Part shown: positions 1-8,228 of the stretch, one piece after another
Layout of the letters: the number at the start of each line of letters is the position of its first letter
Position numbering within the stretch: the stretch's first letter is position 1
From: Anaerolineales bacterium
GTDB lineage: Bacteria > Chloroflexota > Anaerolineae > Anaerolineales > Villigracilaceae
Reading direction: 5' to 3'
DNA: 64,000 nt
NCBI GenBank assembly: GCA_015075725.1
Contig: JABTTV010000001.1
Span: 434,001-498,000, forward strand
Program-made: the position numbers and the translations under genes
Notes under the pieces: generated by a model
The model's database searches: none
What the model was told of the DNA's origin: nothing
What the model saw: only the letters and a program-made list of their open reading frames with translations

Positions 1-310
1 CATCTTCGTCCTGGTTGTGAAGTTTGAGCGTATATCCTCTGCCCGAAGCGCGGCTGATCTCCGTCCAACGCAGGGATTTCGCGCCAAGTAGGTTCTGAAC
101 CGTGATCTCATCATCAGAAAGGGTGATCTTTAATATTTGTGTGGCAAAGATGCCCGCAAAGAGGACGAGCCCTATCAACGCATAAGGCGCAGCGAATGCG
201 ATCGCTTCAGAACCCAACGCAAACCAAATTCCGCCAAACAAAATAACGATCATAAGAATAACAATGACGATCAAGGCGGGAGAAGTTCTATACACGCGTG
301 GTTCCTTCAT
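1..310 (-). CDS. Membrane-anchored PH-like domain protein, C-terminus outside the window
   Basis: Reading leftward from an ATG at 310, this frame stays open to the window edge, giving 103 residues of an incomplete protein. Two hydrophobic segments (about residues 10-28 and 34-52) are joined by a very short turn and followed by a soluble part (LKITLSDDEITVQN..., then LRWTEISRASG). This two-helix anchor followed by a beta-rich segment is the usual layout of small bacterial PH-like membrane proteins, but the family is inferred from layout only. A GAGGAG ribosome binding site lies about 8 bases before the start. Function unknown. Confidence 0.7.
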   Translation of the reverse strand, partial: MKEPRVYRTSPALIVIVILMIVILFGGIWFALGSEAIAFAAPYALIGLVLFAGIFATQILKITLSDDEITVQNLLGAKSLRWTEISRASGRGYTLKLHNQDED

Positions 311-417
311 ATGGGCTCCTCGTTACCACAGATTAAAGATTCGACACAGGGTAAATATACGACATCAGGGAAAGAAACGATATGCCTCCTTCTTCCCCTT
401 TACAGCCCCAGACCCTG

Positions 418-423
418 TATAAT
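418..423 (+). promoter_or_regulatory. -10 box of a presumed leaderless promoter for the gene at 430
   Basis: TATAAT ends six bases before the ATG at 430, and there is no ribosome binding site. Transcription normally begins about 7 bases after a -10 box, so the mRNA would begin at or next to the start codon. No good -35 box is visible. Confidence 0.55.
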
Positions 424-429
424 TGAACT

Positions 430-1743
430 ATGTCCATGAACGACGAGCCGGTCCTGCCCCTGCCTCCGAAAGAAGAATCAACGATTCCGCAGCCGCCGCG
501 CAGAAGGCGCACAACACGAAGATCGCATATACCGACGGATGCCGAAGGCCAGGCGGAATTGATCGCATCGCTGGCTCGACGGGCATACCCGTCCTGGGAG
601 TTGTTCATATTTTCATTGATATGCGGGGCGATCCTGGGGCTTGGCTACCTGCTCGATTCGCAGGCGGTTTTGTTGTTCGGGATCCTTGTTGCGCCGCTCA
701 TGACACCCTGGGTGGGATTTTTACTCGCTCTCCTCACCGGTTCGCTGCGATTCATGTTCGAAACACTGATGGCGTTATTCATCAGCATTCTATTCGTTTT
801 TATCGGGGGCCTGCTCACCGGCTTTGCCGCCCTTCCCTTTATGCCGCAGACTTTCGATAACGTTTTTCTTCACTCCCGGCTGTGGATCCCCGAACTGGTT
901 GTCTTTGCTCTCGGGGCAATCACTCTCGTCATTTCATTTGCGCGTTCCGAAGACCGTCCCTTTCTGCCAAGTGTGATCGTCGCTTATGCGTTCTACCTGC
1001 CTGTCAGCGCCGCGGCATTCGGCATCGGTTCCGGCTTGCCCGACGTTTGGATTCAAGGACTGTTGGTCTTTGCCGCACATTTTGCGCTCACAGGAATTCT
1101 TGGTCTCATCACTCTCTTCGTGCTTCGATTACGCCCCTCGGTAGGCGGATTTATCTTGAGCGGACTCATGCTCGTCCTCTTTGCCGGAACCCTTGCCGTC
1201 CTCGCTGCATCCGGCACCCCGTTCAGGGCAGAACCGGCGATTTCTCAATCCACCCCCACGAATCAGATTTCGTCGGCTCCTTCCTTGAGCCCGAGCCTGA
1301 CTCCCACGTCCAAATCGAATCAAACGCCTACAAGAGGTCCCGCCACACGGACGCCGACACCGAATGAAATCGCCTCTGAGGATGTCACTCCCAGTCCCGT
1401 TCCGTTAACCCTTGAGATCACCCTTCCTCCCACGGAAACACCGACCATCACACTCACCATCCAGCCCACCCCGACATATGGAAAGGTTGCCGCGAGTGAA
1501 GGTGGAGGCGCGAACCTGCGCGATGCGCCGGGCGGAAACTACGTCATGACACTTCTCAACGGCACCATCGTCGAAACCTATTCGGAATTCCAGATCGTGA
1601 ACGGAAGCACCTGGGTGAAGGTGTACGCCCTCATCAATGGGCAGCGCATCGAAGGCTGGCTATTGGAGTCGGTGATCGCATATGCCACGCCCGCCCCGAA
1701 TTTCAGCCCATCGTCCACACCGACAGTCACCCCTAATCCATAA
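430..1743 (+). CDS. DUF389-like polytopic membrane protein with C-terminal SH3 domain
   Basis: The 437-residue protein starts with a charged, Pro/Arg-rich cytoplasmic segment (1-55). A block of about seven or eight membrane helices follows (about 57-265), with a GILVAPLMTPWVGF segment resembling the DUF389 hydrophobic domain. Next comes a long Ser/Thr/Pro-rich linker (about 270-350). The end is a bacterial SH3 domain (about 350-418), recognisable from GANLRDAPGG and the WVKV and GWLLES strands. The SH3 part probably sits outside the membrane and binds wall or envelope polymer. The linker and SH3 domain resemble those of the three lipoproteins near 60.5-63.4 kb. Start chosen because a TATAAT box sits six bases upstream; ATG at 436 is an alternative. 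Function unknown. Confidence 0.7.
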   Translation: MSMNDEPVLPLPPKEESTIPQPPRRRRTTRRSHIPTDAEGQAELIASLARRAYPSWELFIFSLICGAILGLGYLLDSQAVLLFGILVAPLMTPWVGFLLALLTGSLRFMFETLMALFISILFVFIGGLLTGFAALPFMPQTFDNVFLHSRLWIPELVVFALGAITLVISFARSEDRPFLPSVIVAYAFYLPVSAAAFGIGSGLPDVWIQGLLVFAAHFALTGILGLITLFVLRLRPSVGGFILSGLMLVLFAGTLAVLAASGTPFRAEPAISQSTPTNQISSAPSLSPSLTPTSKSNQTPTRGPATRTPTPNEIASEDVTPSPVPLTLEITLPPTETPTITLTIQPTPTYGKVAASEGGGANLRDAPGGNYVMTLLNGTIVETYSEFQIVNGSTWVKVYALINGQRIEGWLLESVIAYATPAPNFSPSSTPTVTPNP

Positions 1744-1757
1744 ATCATCGCGTTATC

Positions 1758-1804
1758 GGCGTTCTCTCACGCCACTGATCGAAGCCGCGCGTTGGAGAAC
1801 GCGC
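1758..1804. repeat. Dispersed intergenic palindromic element, copy 1
   Basis: The element holds GGCGTTCTCT, ACGCC, a short spacer, GCGCGT and GAGAACGCGC, so its two ends can pair (GCGTTCTC with GAGAACGC). A second version lies at 54263-54304 with the same order of blocks and a shorter spacer. Both lie just upstream of a gene with a good ribosome binding site. Confidence 0.5.
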
Positions 1805-1829
1805 TCTACCCAACTTTCAAGGAGCAACA

Positions 1830-3278
1830 ATGCCCATTCATTTCGGCACCGACGGCTGGCGCGCCGTCATCTCGGATAGCTTCACCTTCAGCAACCTACG
1901 CATGGTCTCCCAAGCCATCGCCGATGCTGTGGCATCGGACCATTGGGACAAATCCGACTCGGTGGATGAGAAAAAGATCGTCATCGGTTTCGATACCCGT
2001 TTCCTTTCAGACCGTTTCGCAGGAGAGGTGGCGCGTGTCCTTGCCGCGAACGGATTCAACGTTTTGCTGGCTCAATCCGATTCGCCCACACCCGCCATTT
2101 CCTACGCGGTCAAGAACAACAACGCCATCGCAGGCGTGATGATCACCGCTTCGCATAATGCGCCGCGTTACAACGGAGTGAAAGTGAAGGGCGCGTTCGG
2201 CGGCTCGGCGCTGCCGGAACAGTGCCGCCGCGTGGAAGTTTACATCAACGATAACGAACAACAGGCGCGCGGTCCCAATTTGATGGACTTCAAGAAGGCG
2301 CGCGAAGCGGGTCTGATCCAGAAGTTCAACCCCCTGCCTGCCTATTTCGATCACATGCGCAAACTGATCAACACAGACATCATCGCTGAGAATCCCCAGC
2401 GCTTCGTTGCCGATGCGATGTACGGATCGGGGCGGGGCGTGATCAAATCCTTTTTACAGGGCACAGGCTGTGAAGTCTATGAGATCCGCGGCGAGATGAA
2501 TCCCGGCTTCGGCGGCATTCATCCCGAACCGATCTCAAAATACCTGGGCGCGTTATCGAGCGCGGTCAGTTCGGGGCTGGGCAATTTTGGCGTGGTCACC
2601 GACGGCGACGCCGACCGCATCGGCGCGATGGACGAGCGCGGCAACTTCGTGGACCCGCATAAGATCATGGCGCTCTCGCTGAAATATCTCGTCGAGAAGC
2701 GCGGCATGAGCGGCTCTGTGGTACGCACGGTTTCAACGACGCGCATGCTGGACAGGCTTGCCAAGCGCTACGGATTCAAGATCCATGAAACACCGGTCGG
2801 CTTCAACCATATCGCGGATATCATGATGAGCGAAGATGTGCTCATCGGCGGCGAGGAATCCGGCGGCATTTCCTTCAAAGGGCACATCCCCGAAGGCGAC
2901 GGTCCCATCATGGGTTTGCTCATTGTGGAAATGCTTGCCGCGTATAACAAATCGCTTGGCGAATTGGTCGATGATCTGCTTGCGGACGTCGGTCCCGCCT
3001 TTTATGAGCGCGCGGACTTGCGCTTGAGCCGCCCCGTTGCCAAAGCCGAGATGACCGAGTTCCTCACCCAGAAGGCTCCGGCAGAGATCGGCGGACAAAA
3101 GGTGGGTGAAATCAACCAGCGTGACGGCGTGAAATACATCATGGCAGATGATTCATGGCTGCTGATCCGCCCTTCCGGCACCGAACCTGTCCTGCGCGTT
3201 TACGCAGAGGGCCGCACACAGCTCATGGTGAAAGCGCTGTTGGGTTATGGCAAACAGGTGGCGGAAAGCGTCGTATAG
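1830..3278 (+). CDS. Phosphoglucomutase/phosphomannomutase family protein
   Basis: This 482-residue enzyme belongs to the alpha-D-phosphohexomutase superfamily, which moves a phosphate between C1 and C6 of a hexose via a phosphoserine. All four signature loops are present: TASHN with catalytic Ser108, the metal-binding DGDADR at 258-263, the sugar-binding GGEESGG at 340-346, and the phosphate-binding RPSGTEP at 447-453. CAAGGAGCAACA upstream gives a strong ribosome binding site for the ATG at 1830. Whether it prefers glucose or mannose phosphate cannot be read from the sequence. glgC and a PGI/PMI isomerase elsewhere in the window would use or make its substrates. Confidence 0.93.
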   Translation: MPIHFGTDGWRAVISDSFTFSNLRMVSQAIADAVASDHWDKSDSVDEKKIVIGFDTRFLSDRFAGEVARVLAANGFNVLLAQSDSPTPAISYAVKNNNAIAGVMITASHNAPRYNGVKVKGAFGGSALPEQCRRVEVYINDNEQQARGPNLMDFKKAREAGLIQKFNPLPAYFDHMRKLINTDIIAENPQRFVADAMYGSGRGVIKSFLQGTGCEVYEIRGEMNPGFGGIHPEPISKYLGALSSAVSSGLGNFGVVTDGDADRIGAMDERGNFVDPHKIMALSLKYLVEKRGMSGSVVRTVSTTRMLDRLAKRYGFKIHETPVGFNHIADIMMSEDVLIGGEESGGISFKGHIPEGDGPIMGLLIVEMLAAYNKSLGELVDDLLADVGPAFYERADLRLSRPVAKAEMTEFLTQKAPAEIGGQKVGEINQRDGVKYIMADDSWLLIRPSGTEPVLRVYAEGRTQLMVKALLGYGKQVAESVV

Positions 3279-3283
3279 TTTCT

Positions 3284-4015
3284 ATGCCCCTGCAAGCGAC
3301 AAAACGACTTTATTCACAAGATGACCATTGCTTCGAGACCGGGGCAATGGTCATTGCGATTCAGGACTCGCGCTTCGCACTCGACCAAACCTGTTTCTAC
3401 CCCGGCGGGGGCGGACAACCTTCCGATAACGGATTCGCCACGCTCCCGGATGGTTCCTGCATCGAAATCGACTCTGCGTTTATCGACGAAGAACAGATCA
3501 TCTGGCACGTTTGTAACTCAGAATTGAAACCCGAACTGGTTGGGCGGAAAATATCGGTGACTATAAATTCCGACCGCAGGTTGTCTTTATCCCGCTATCA
3601 CACAGTCCTGCATATCGTAAATACCATTACCCTACGCGATTACAAGGGTTGGATCACAGGTGTGCAGATCGGCGAAGAATATTCCAGGATCGACTTCAAC
3701 CTGGAAATCCTTTCAACGGAGCTTTGCGCCGAGTTGGAAGCAAAAGTAAATGCCGTTTTACTGGAAGGGCATCCCATTACATCCTATTTGATGACCGAGG
3801 GTGAGTATCGAAACCGACCAGAACTTCTTCGTACGTTGAATGTCAAACCTCCCATTGTCGACGGTCATGTGCGCGTGGTTGAGATCCGCGGCTTCGACAT
3901 CCAGGCTTGTGGGGGAACACATGTCGGGTCGACTCTTGACCTTGGCCGCTTCAGCATCTTTCGCACTGAGAACAAAGGCAGGAGGAACAAGAGGCTTTAT
4001 ATAAAACTTCGATAG
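3284..4015 (+). CDS. Free-standing alanyl-tRNA editing protein (AlaX-like)
   Basis: The 243-residue protein matches the editing domain of alanyl-tRNA synthetase acting in trans, removing serine or glycine wrongly attached to tRNA-Ala. The zinc-site motifs are visible: HxxxH at 106-110 (HTVLH) and CxxxH at 209-213 (CGGTH). The N-terminal DQTCFYPGGGGQPSD segment is typical of the family. I start it at the ATG at 3284, six bases after the stop of the mutase gene; a longer frame would overlap that gene by about 130 bases. It is probably co-transcribed with the mutase. Confidence 0.88.
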   Translation: MPLQATKRLYSQDDHCFETGAMVIAIQDSRFALDQTCFYPGGGGQPSDNGFATLPDGSCIEIDSAFIDEEQIIWHVCNSELKPELVGRKISVTINSDRRLSLSRYHTVLHIVNTITLRDYKGWITGVQIGEEYSRIDFNLEILSTELCAELEAKVNAVLLEGHPITSYLMTEGEYRNRPELLRTLNVKPPIVDGHVRVVEIRGFDIQACGGTHVGSTLDLGRFSIFRTENKGRRNKRLYIKLR

Positions 4016-4042
4016 CGGGGGAAACAATTTGCATGAAATAAA

Positions 4043-4068
4043 AACTCACCCCGGCATCGGGGTGAGTT
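4043..4068. terminator. Hairpin between convergent genes
   Basis: An 11-base-pair stem (AACTCACCCCG with CGGGGTGAGTT) closes a GCAT loop. It lies between the ends of the alanyl-tRNA editing gene (plus) and the LPKTG-protein gene (minus), so it probably ends both transcripts. Confidence 0.7.
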
Positions 4069-4089
4069 GAAGTTTGGGAGAGGGGGCAA

Positions 4090-4656
4090 TTATCGGCTGG
4101 GGGCGAAGCGGAGTCTGCGCGCAACAAGGATCACGATGATGAAAGCAAGCGACATGACGACAAGTCCAGGAATGCCCACGTCATCCACGAAACCCGTTTT
4201 GGGCAAAGCAGTGGTCGTTGGGACGATGGTCAGCTGTGCGATGGCAGCCTGGGTCAACGCAGCCCCGACGGTTGCAGTTGCAGCCCCGGGAGTGCCCGCT
4301 TGGGCGACTGCATTCGGATCGGGTGTATTCGTCGCAGTGGGTACGTTCACGACCAATGTCGCGGTCGGCGGCAGGGTGGCGGTGGGAATCAGGGATGCCT
4401 CATGCGTGGAGGTCAGCGCCTGGTTGATGAAATTGGCATTGACCGCCTCAGTTTGAGTCAATGCTGCTGCCTGCTGTTCCGCCTGCGCAGCGGAGTTCTG
4501 TGTAAAGAGGTAAACTCCGACTATGCACGCGAACGAAATCAGGATGATCCCGCCCAAAATGGCAGCCGCGATCAGGAAGGTACGGTTATTATTGGACTCT
4601 TCCGGCAGTTGACCGTCCTCGGGGTTATCGTCGAAATTGGTTTCTTCAAAGGACAT
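4090..4656 (-). CDS. Membrane protein with an LPKTG-type C-terminal sorting signal
   Basis: The 188-residue protein has an acidic, Asn-rich N-terminus, a membrane helix at about 28-51, and an Ala/Thr/Gln-rich extracytoplasmic region. It ends in LPKTG (151-155), a hydrophobic stretch (162-179) and a basic tail beginning RRLR (180-183). That is the layout of a sortase sorting signal. With the N-terminal helix acting as signal or anchor, the protein could be fixed to an envelope polymer or simply span the membrane twice. It is the last gene of the long minus-strand operon, 40 bases after the 351-residue protein. No sortase gene is seen in the window. Confidence 0.65.
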   Translation of the reverse strand: MSFEETNFDDNPEDGQLPEESNNNRTFLIAAAILGGIILISFACIVGVYLFTQNSAAQAEQQAAALTQTEAVNANFINQALTSTHEASLIPTATLPPTATLVVNVPTATNTPDPNAVAQAGTPGAATATVGAALTQAAIAQLTIVPTTTALPKTGFVDDVGIPGLVVMSLAFIIVILVARRLRFAPSR

Positions 4657-4696
4657 GAAGCACTCTCCTGAACCTTATTTGAACATCTTTGCGCAA

Positions 4697-5752
4697 TTAT
4701 CCCACAACTTCCATGTTTACGAGCGGGACGATCACGATTTCGTTGTTGTCAAGCTTGACTTCCGCGGACTGGGCGCGCAGCCCGCTGGGAAGGGTTGTCA
4801 AGCCGGGTTTGATCGATAGGATGGAACCGATTCTTCCCATTGCGGGAGCGCAGCGCATGCGCACCTGGGATCCGGGCGCAAAACTTTCGGTTTCGCTGGG
4901 AATGGGCGGCTCGGAGGTTGTTGGCAAAGGAATGATGATTTCAGGGCGTGAACCGGAATAGCGGTCGGTGGATTCCGCATTCAGGGCAACTTCGCGTTTG
5001 GCGCTTGTGCTGAGCAGCTTATACGCCGCCGAATTCATTGGCACGGATCCGAAACCATCGGTTACGACAATGGGGTAACGCATCTCGCGCGCTTTCGCCA
5101 ATAAGGAGGGCACGATGCTGGAAGCGATCAGCCCGCGTGCGGGTAGTTCCGCCAATGCCTGCAAGGATTCGGCATGTTGAATCATGCCGCCCAGAAGAAT
5201 CGAACCGCGCAGGCTTACGTCCGCTCTGTAGGGAGTCAATACCGAATCGGGGCTTTGCATCAAGTTGACCATCAATCCTGAATCGATCCGCCCATTGCCC
5301 CAAACCCCCTGAACAAGACCTCCGGAACTTTGAATCACTACTCCCCGGTTTGGAATCACCTGAACCACTGTGCCGGGCATGCCTGCGCGCAATTCAAATT
5401 TCGATTCGCCGACTTCCAGGAGGACCTGCCCGCCCCCCACCGCCACCACTCGCCCTTCGCGCGGTGCGCGTACGGAACGTGGGAACAATCCTTTTCCCAT
5501 GGCAATCTCTGCCGAAGCGGGAAGTTGATCGTCCACCTGGCATTTGATCAGGCGGTCTGCCGTGGCGGGGGAAACCCCCAACGAACGCGCCACATCCAAC
5601 AGGACATGTTCGCGCGCCCAGCGAGTCTCGGCAACCACTTCGCCAGTTGTTACTTTCTGCTGGATTCTGGCAATGACGTTCCCTGAAACGGGCAACAGCC
5701 GTTCGCGGACGATTGTGGTCAGGCCAGTGACATGATGAACAGGTGCAATCAT
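4697..5752 (-). CDS. Conserved-looking protein of unknown function, downstream of the MutL-like gene
   Basis: I do not recognise this 351-residue protein. The N-terminal third (MIAPVHHVTGL... to about residue 85) looks soluble, with a short helical region (ARSLGVSPATADRLIKC). The middle is Gly/Val-rich and suggests beta structure (GRVVAVGGGQVLLEVGE). An alpha/beta part follows (RYPIVVTDGFGSVPMNSAAY). The end resembles a small beta-barrel (GSQVRMRCAPAMGRIGSI, with the spacing of a KOW-type turn). No membrane helix is evident. It starts 3 bases after the stop of the MutL-like ATPase gene, so the two are probably translated together and may form a complex. Confidence 0.6.
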   Translation of the reverse strand: MIAPVHHVTGLTTIVRERLLPVSGNVIARIQQKVTTGEVVAETRWAREHVLLDVARSLGVSPATADRLIKCQVDDQLPASAEIAMGKGLFPRSVRAPREGRVVAVGGGQVLLEVGESKFELRAGMPGTVVQVIPNRGVVIQSSGGLVQGVWGNGRIDSGLMVNLMQSPDSVLTPYRADVSLRGSILLGGMIQHAESLQALAELPARGLIASSIVPSLLAKAREMRYPIVVTDGFGSVPMNSAAYKLLSTSAKREVALNAESTDRYSGSRPEIIIPLPTTSEPPIPSETESFAPGSQVRMRCAPAMGRIGSILSIKPGLTTLPSGLRAQSAEVKLDNNEIVIVPLVNMEVVG

Positions 5753-5755
5753 TCT

Positions 5756-7516
5756 TTATCCGCCTCCCAAAGACCAGTTCCATTTTTTGATGAGTTCGCG
5801 CCTCCGGACAGGGTCAGACGGCATGTCCAATGGACGACCCCTGCCATCGAAGACGACACCCAATGCACCACCGCTGATCGGAAGACCTTTTACGCCTCTC
5901 CCCAAGCCGAAGCCGATATCCACTCCGCGCCCGACCTGGATGGTAAGCCGGCCTGTCTCGCCGCTTTTCAAGGGAAGAATCTCCAGAAAACCATACTTCA
6001 GGTCCACGCCCGCTTCAGCGCCATTTTCATACGCGATTCTGGCTTTCAAGATGGACGCGCCATATTTTGCTGAAACCACCGGGCAGATGATCGTACCTAT
6101 ACTCAGAAACGCCCCGGATTCAAGGACCTGGACCGGAAGAAGGTTATTGACAGAACCCGCCGCGCCCAGGAGCGGCATGAGGTTGTTCTGATCTAGGATG
6201 ACGGTGGCAATGCCGACAGGTTGGACAGAGTCCAATAGAAGGAGCAGGCTCTGACCCGGCCGCGATGCGTCGCTCAAGGTGGCACCCCCGGCGATGATCG
6301 GATCGAAGAGCGGGGCGAGAGTCGGCTTGATGATGGCGGCGTCTCTTGGAAAATCGCGCTTCGCGGACTGCATGGCAAGGAATAAAGCCTGTTTCGCCAC
6401 CGACTGCGCGAGCACAAGATCTTCCTTGGTGGCGGGGATCGTGGCAGGATAAAGCGCTTTTTGATGCAGATAATCCACGAGAGTTGCAGGCGGGATGTCG
6501 AGAGTTGACCAGCGCAGGATATCCTCGGTGGAGGTGTGGTTAAGCAAGCCGGGCAGGTTTTCGCCCTGGCCAAACTGGGGATACACCTTCAAAACAGATT
6601 TGTTCTTGAAACCCGCAGCGATCACCGTAGAAGAAGCGCCAAGGTCCACGCTCAGCAGCCCTTTTTGCGAGCCATAAACATTGGACAGAAAACGCACCAT
6701 GCGCCCAGTTGCGTATGCCGTCGGCAGGGTGTGACCGCCCGCCCAATTATCGAGTACGTCCAACCCCTTGAGCTGCTTCTTGCGGATTTTGATGAACATC
6801 TGCGCCAGTTCACTCTCGGCTGGCGGGATGTCTTCGGTATCGAGCGAGGGGCGGATATTCGAACTGAAATGCAAATAAGATGAAAGCGAACCGACCAGCG
6901 ATTTCACTTCCTCCGCAAGTTTGCCGTTGCCCGCGTATAAAACGGCAGGGCGCTTTTCCTCAGGCAAAAAGTAGCTGGCGAGGCCGATCGGATCGAGCAA
7001 TTTTTGAACGGAACGGGAAGCGCCTCCATCCGTGCCGCCTGCGATGACAACCATATCCGGGCGGGTGCGCAGAATGCTGTCGATCTGCTGTTCAGGTTTG
7101 CGATGATCACCGAGGCTGATGAAATCCACAACGCGGGTATAGGTGGATTCGGTCAGACGCCGGGCGCTGTCAAGTGAGACGTCTTTTAGAAGCCCAACAA
7201 CAAGGGTCCGCACGGCTGAGCCTGCGGAAACGGTGACGACAAGTGAATCCACGCCCGAGCCGTCGGGCTGGCTGGGCAGGATAAGACCGCGTGACATATC
7301 AAGCAGGTTCTTCTTTAGAATGCCCTGCAATGATTGAATGGCATGGCGTGCGCCCTCCGATACGTCCCTCACCGGAGATTCAGCGGTGCTGGGTGCAACT
7401 CCAGATGCCACAAAGCGGTATTCGCCTTCGATCACATCGAAAAGAACCGCGCGAGTGTTTGCGGCTCCGACGTCGATGGCAAGCAGGGAGTTACCTGTAA
7501 CTATGGAAGTAGGCAT
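5756..7516 (-). CDS. MutL-like ASKHA-fold ATPase (glutamate mutase MutL family)
   Basis: The 586-residue protein begins with LAIDVGAANTRAVLFDV, the phosphate-1 loop of the actin/Hsp70/hexokinase fold. A second nucleotide loop (LLSVDLGASSTVIAAGF) lies near residue 295. Between them are TVSAGSAVRTLVVGLL and VVIAGGTDGGASRSV. Together these match the MutL family, named from the gene beside glutamate mutase, which may act as a repair or chaperone ATPase. No cobalamin mutase subunit is encoded nearby. Instead the gene sits inside a run of membrane-protein genes. The role here is open. Confidence 0.72.
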   Translation of the reverse strand: MPTSIVTGNSLLAIDVGAANTRAVLFDVIEGEYRFVASGVAPSTAESPVRDVSEGARHAIQSLQGILKKNLLDMSRGLILPSQPDGSGVDSLVVTVSAGSAVRTLVVGLLKDVSLDSARRLTESTYTRVVDFISLGDHRKPEQQIDSILRTRPDMVVIAGGTDGGASRSVQKLLDPIGLASYFLPEEKRPAVLYAGNGKLAEEVKSLVGSLSSYLHFSSNIRPSLDTEDIPPAESELAQMFIKIRKKQLKGLDVLDNWAGGHTLPTAYATGRMVRFLSNVYGSQKGLLSVDLGASSTVIAAGFKNKSVLKVYPQFGQGENLPGLLNHTSTEDILRWSTLDIPPATLVDYLHQKALYPATIPATKEDLVLAQSVAKQALFLAMQSAKRDFPRDAAIIKPTLAPLFDPIIAGGATLSDASRPGQSLLLLLDSVQPVGIATVILDQNNLMPLLGAAGSVNNLLPVQVLESGAFLSIGTIICPVVSAKYGASILKARIAYENGAEAGVDLKYGFLEILPLKSGETGRLTIQVGRGVDIGFGLGRGVKGLPISGGALGVVFDGRGRPLDMPSDPVRRRELIKKWNWSLGGG

Positions 7517-7522
7517 GGGACC

Positions 7523-8227
7523 CTAGGACATCCCCAACAGTGAAGTGAGGAAGTTAATGAGAAAGTTTATTCGTTCGATCATGGCAGAGAGGGCTGCGGC
7601 ATACACACCTGCGAAGATAACGCCAAGGGTGATTCCAATGAAGATGCGTCCGATCCATGAAAGCAGGTCGATCGGGGCAAAACGTTTCGGTGAGCCATCC
7701 GGTTTTTGTCGCGCACCGAAATGGAAGTAAGCCAGAGTCGTGACAACACCCACCAACAGAATCGTTCCATTCCCCAACACTTCGAATGCGCTGATATTCC
7801 TTGCTGCCGCGAGACCTGGGTCGAAAAAGTCGATCGTGGCGATCATTTGGGGAATGATCGTTCCGGTCAATGCGCCCGCGATCGTCACAGCGGCACCGGC
7901 GCCCACGAGAAACGCCATGGTAATGCGGGCAATTCCCGCCAGCCGCGGAGAGATTTTCATCAGGATAAAGGCGAAACCCAGCCAGGGCACCACCAGCAGA
8001 ATGCCGCGCATTAAGTCACCGGTCTGCAAAATGAGTACGGTTGGCAAAAAAAGTTTCGGATACAGGACCTGCCAGAACACCACAGCGGCTGTATAGCCGG
8101 AAGCGACACCCACAAAAAGATAGACGGCAATCTTGAACAGGGGGTTATCGCCGATCAAATAACTCAGGATCAAAACAGTGAAGAGGAAACCGAGCGCGCC
8201 TGTGACGAGATCAAGGGAGAATGCCAT
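7523..8227 (-). CDS. Polytopic membrane protein of the MutL-like operon
   Basis: The 234-residue protein is very hydrophobic, with six or seven likely membrane helices. One charged loop (GARQKPDGSPKRFAPIDLLSW) precedes the last helices. The C-terminal part (GRIFIGITLGVIFAGVYAAALSAMIERINFLINFL) is a strongly amphipathic helix pair. I start it at the ATG at 8227, one base after the stop of the upstream gene and about 10 bases after AGGGGTG. No family recognised; the tight spacing suggests a membrane subunit that works with its neighbours. Confidence 0.65.
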   Translation of the reverse strand: MAFSLDLVTGALGFLFTVLILSYLIGDNPLFKIAVYLFVGVASGYTAAVVFWQVLYPKLFLPTVLILQTGDLMRGILLVVPWLGFAFILMKISPRLAGIARITMAFLVGAGAAVTIAGALTGTIIPQMIATIDFFDPGLAAARNISAFEVLGNGTILLVGVVTTLAYFHFGARQKPDGSPKRFAPIDLLSWIGRIFIGITLGVIFAGVYAAALSAMIERINFLINFLTSLLGMS

Positions 8228-8228
8228 G

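Noticed and set aside
3155..3283. Upstream extension of the alanyl-tRNA editing protein
   Set aside because: It lies inside the end of the mutase gene and adds no family sequence; ATG at 3284 gives the normal N-terminus.
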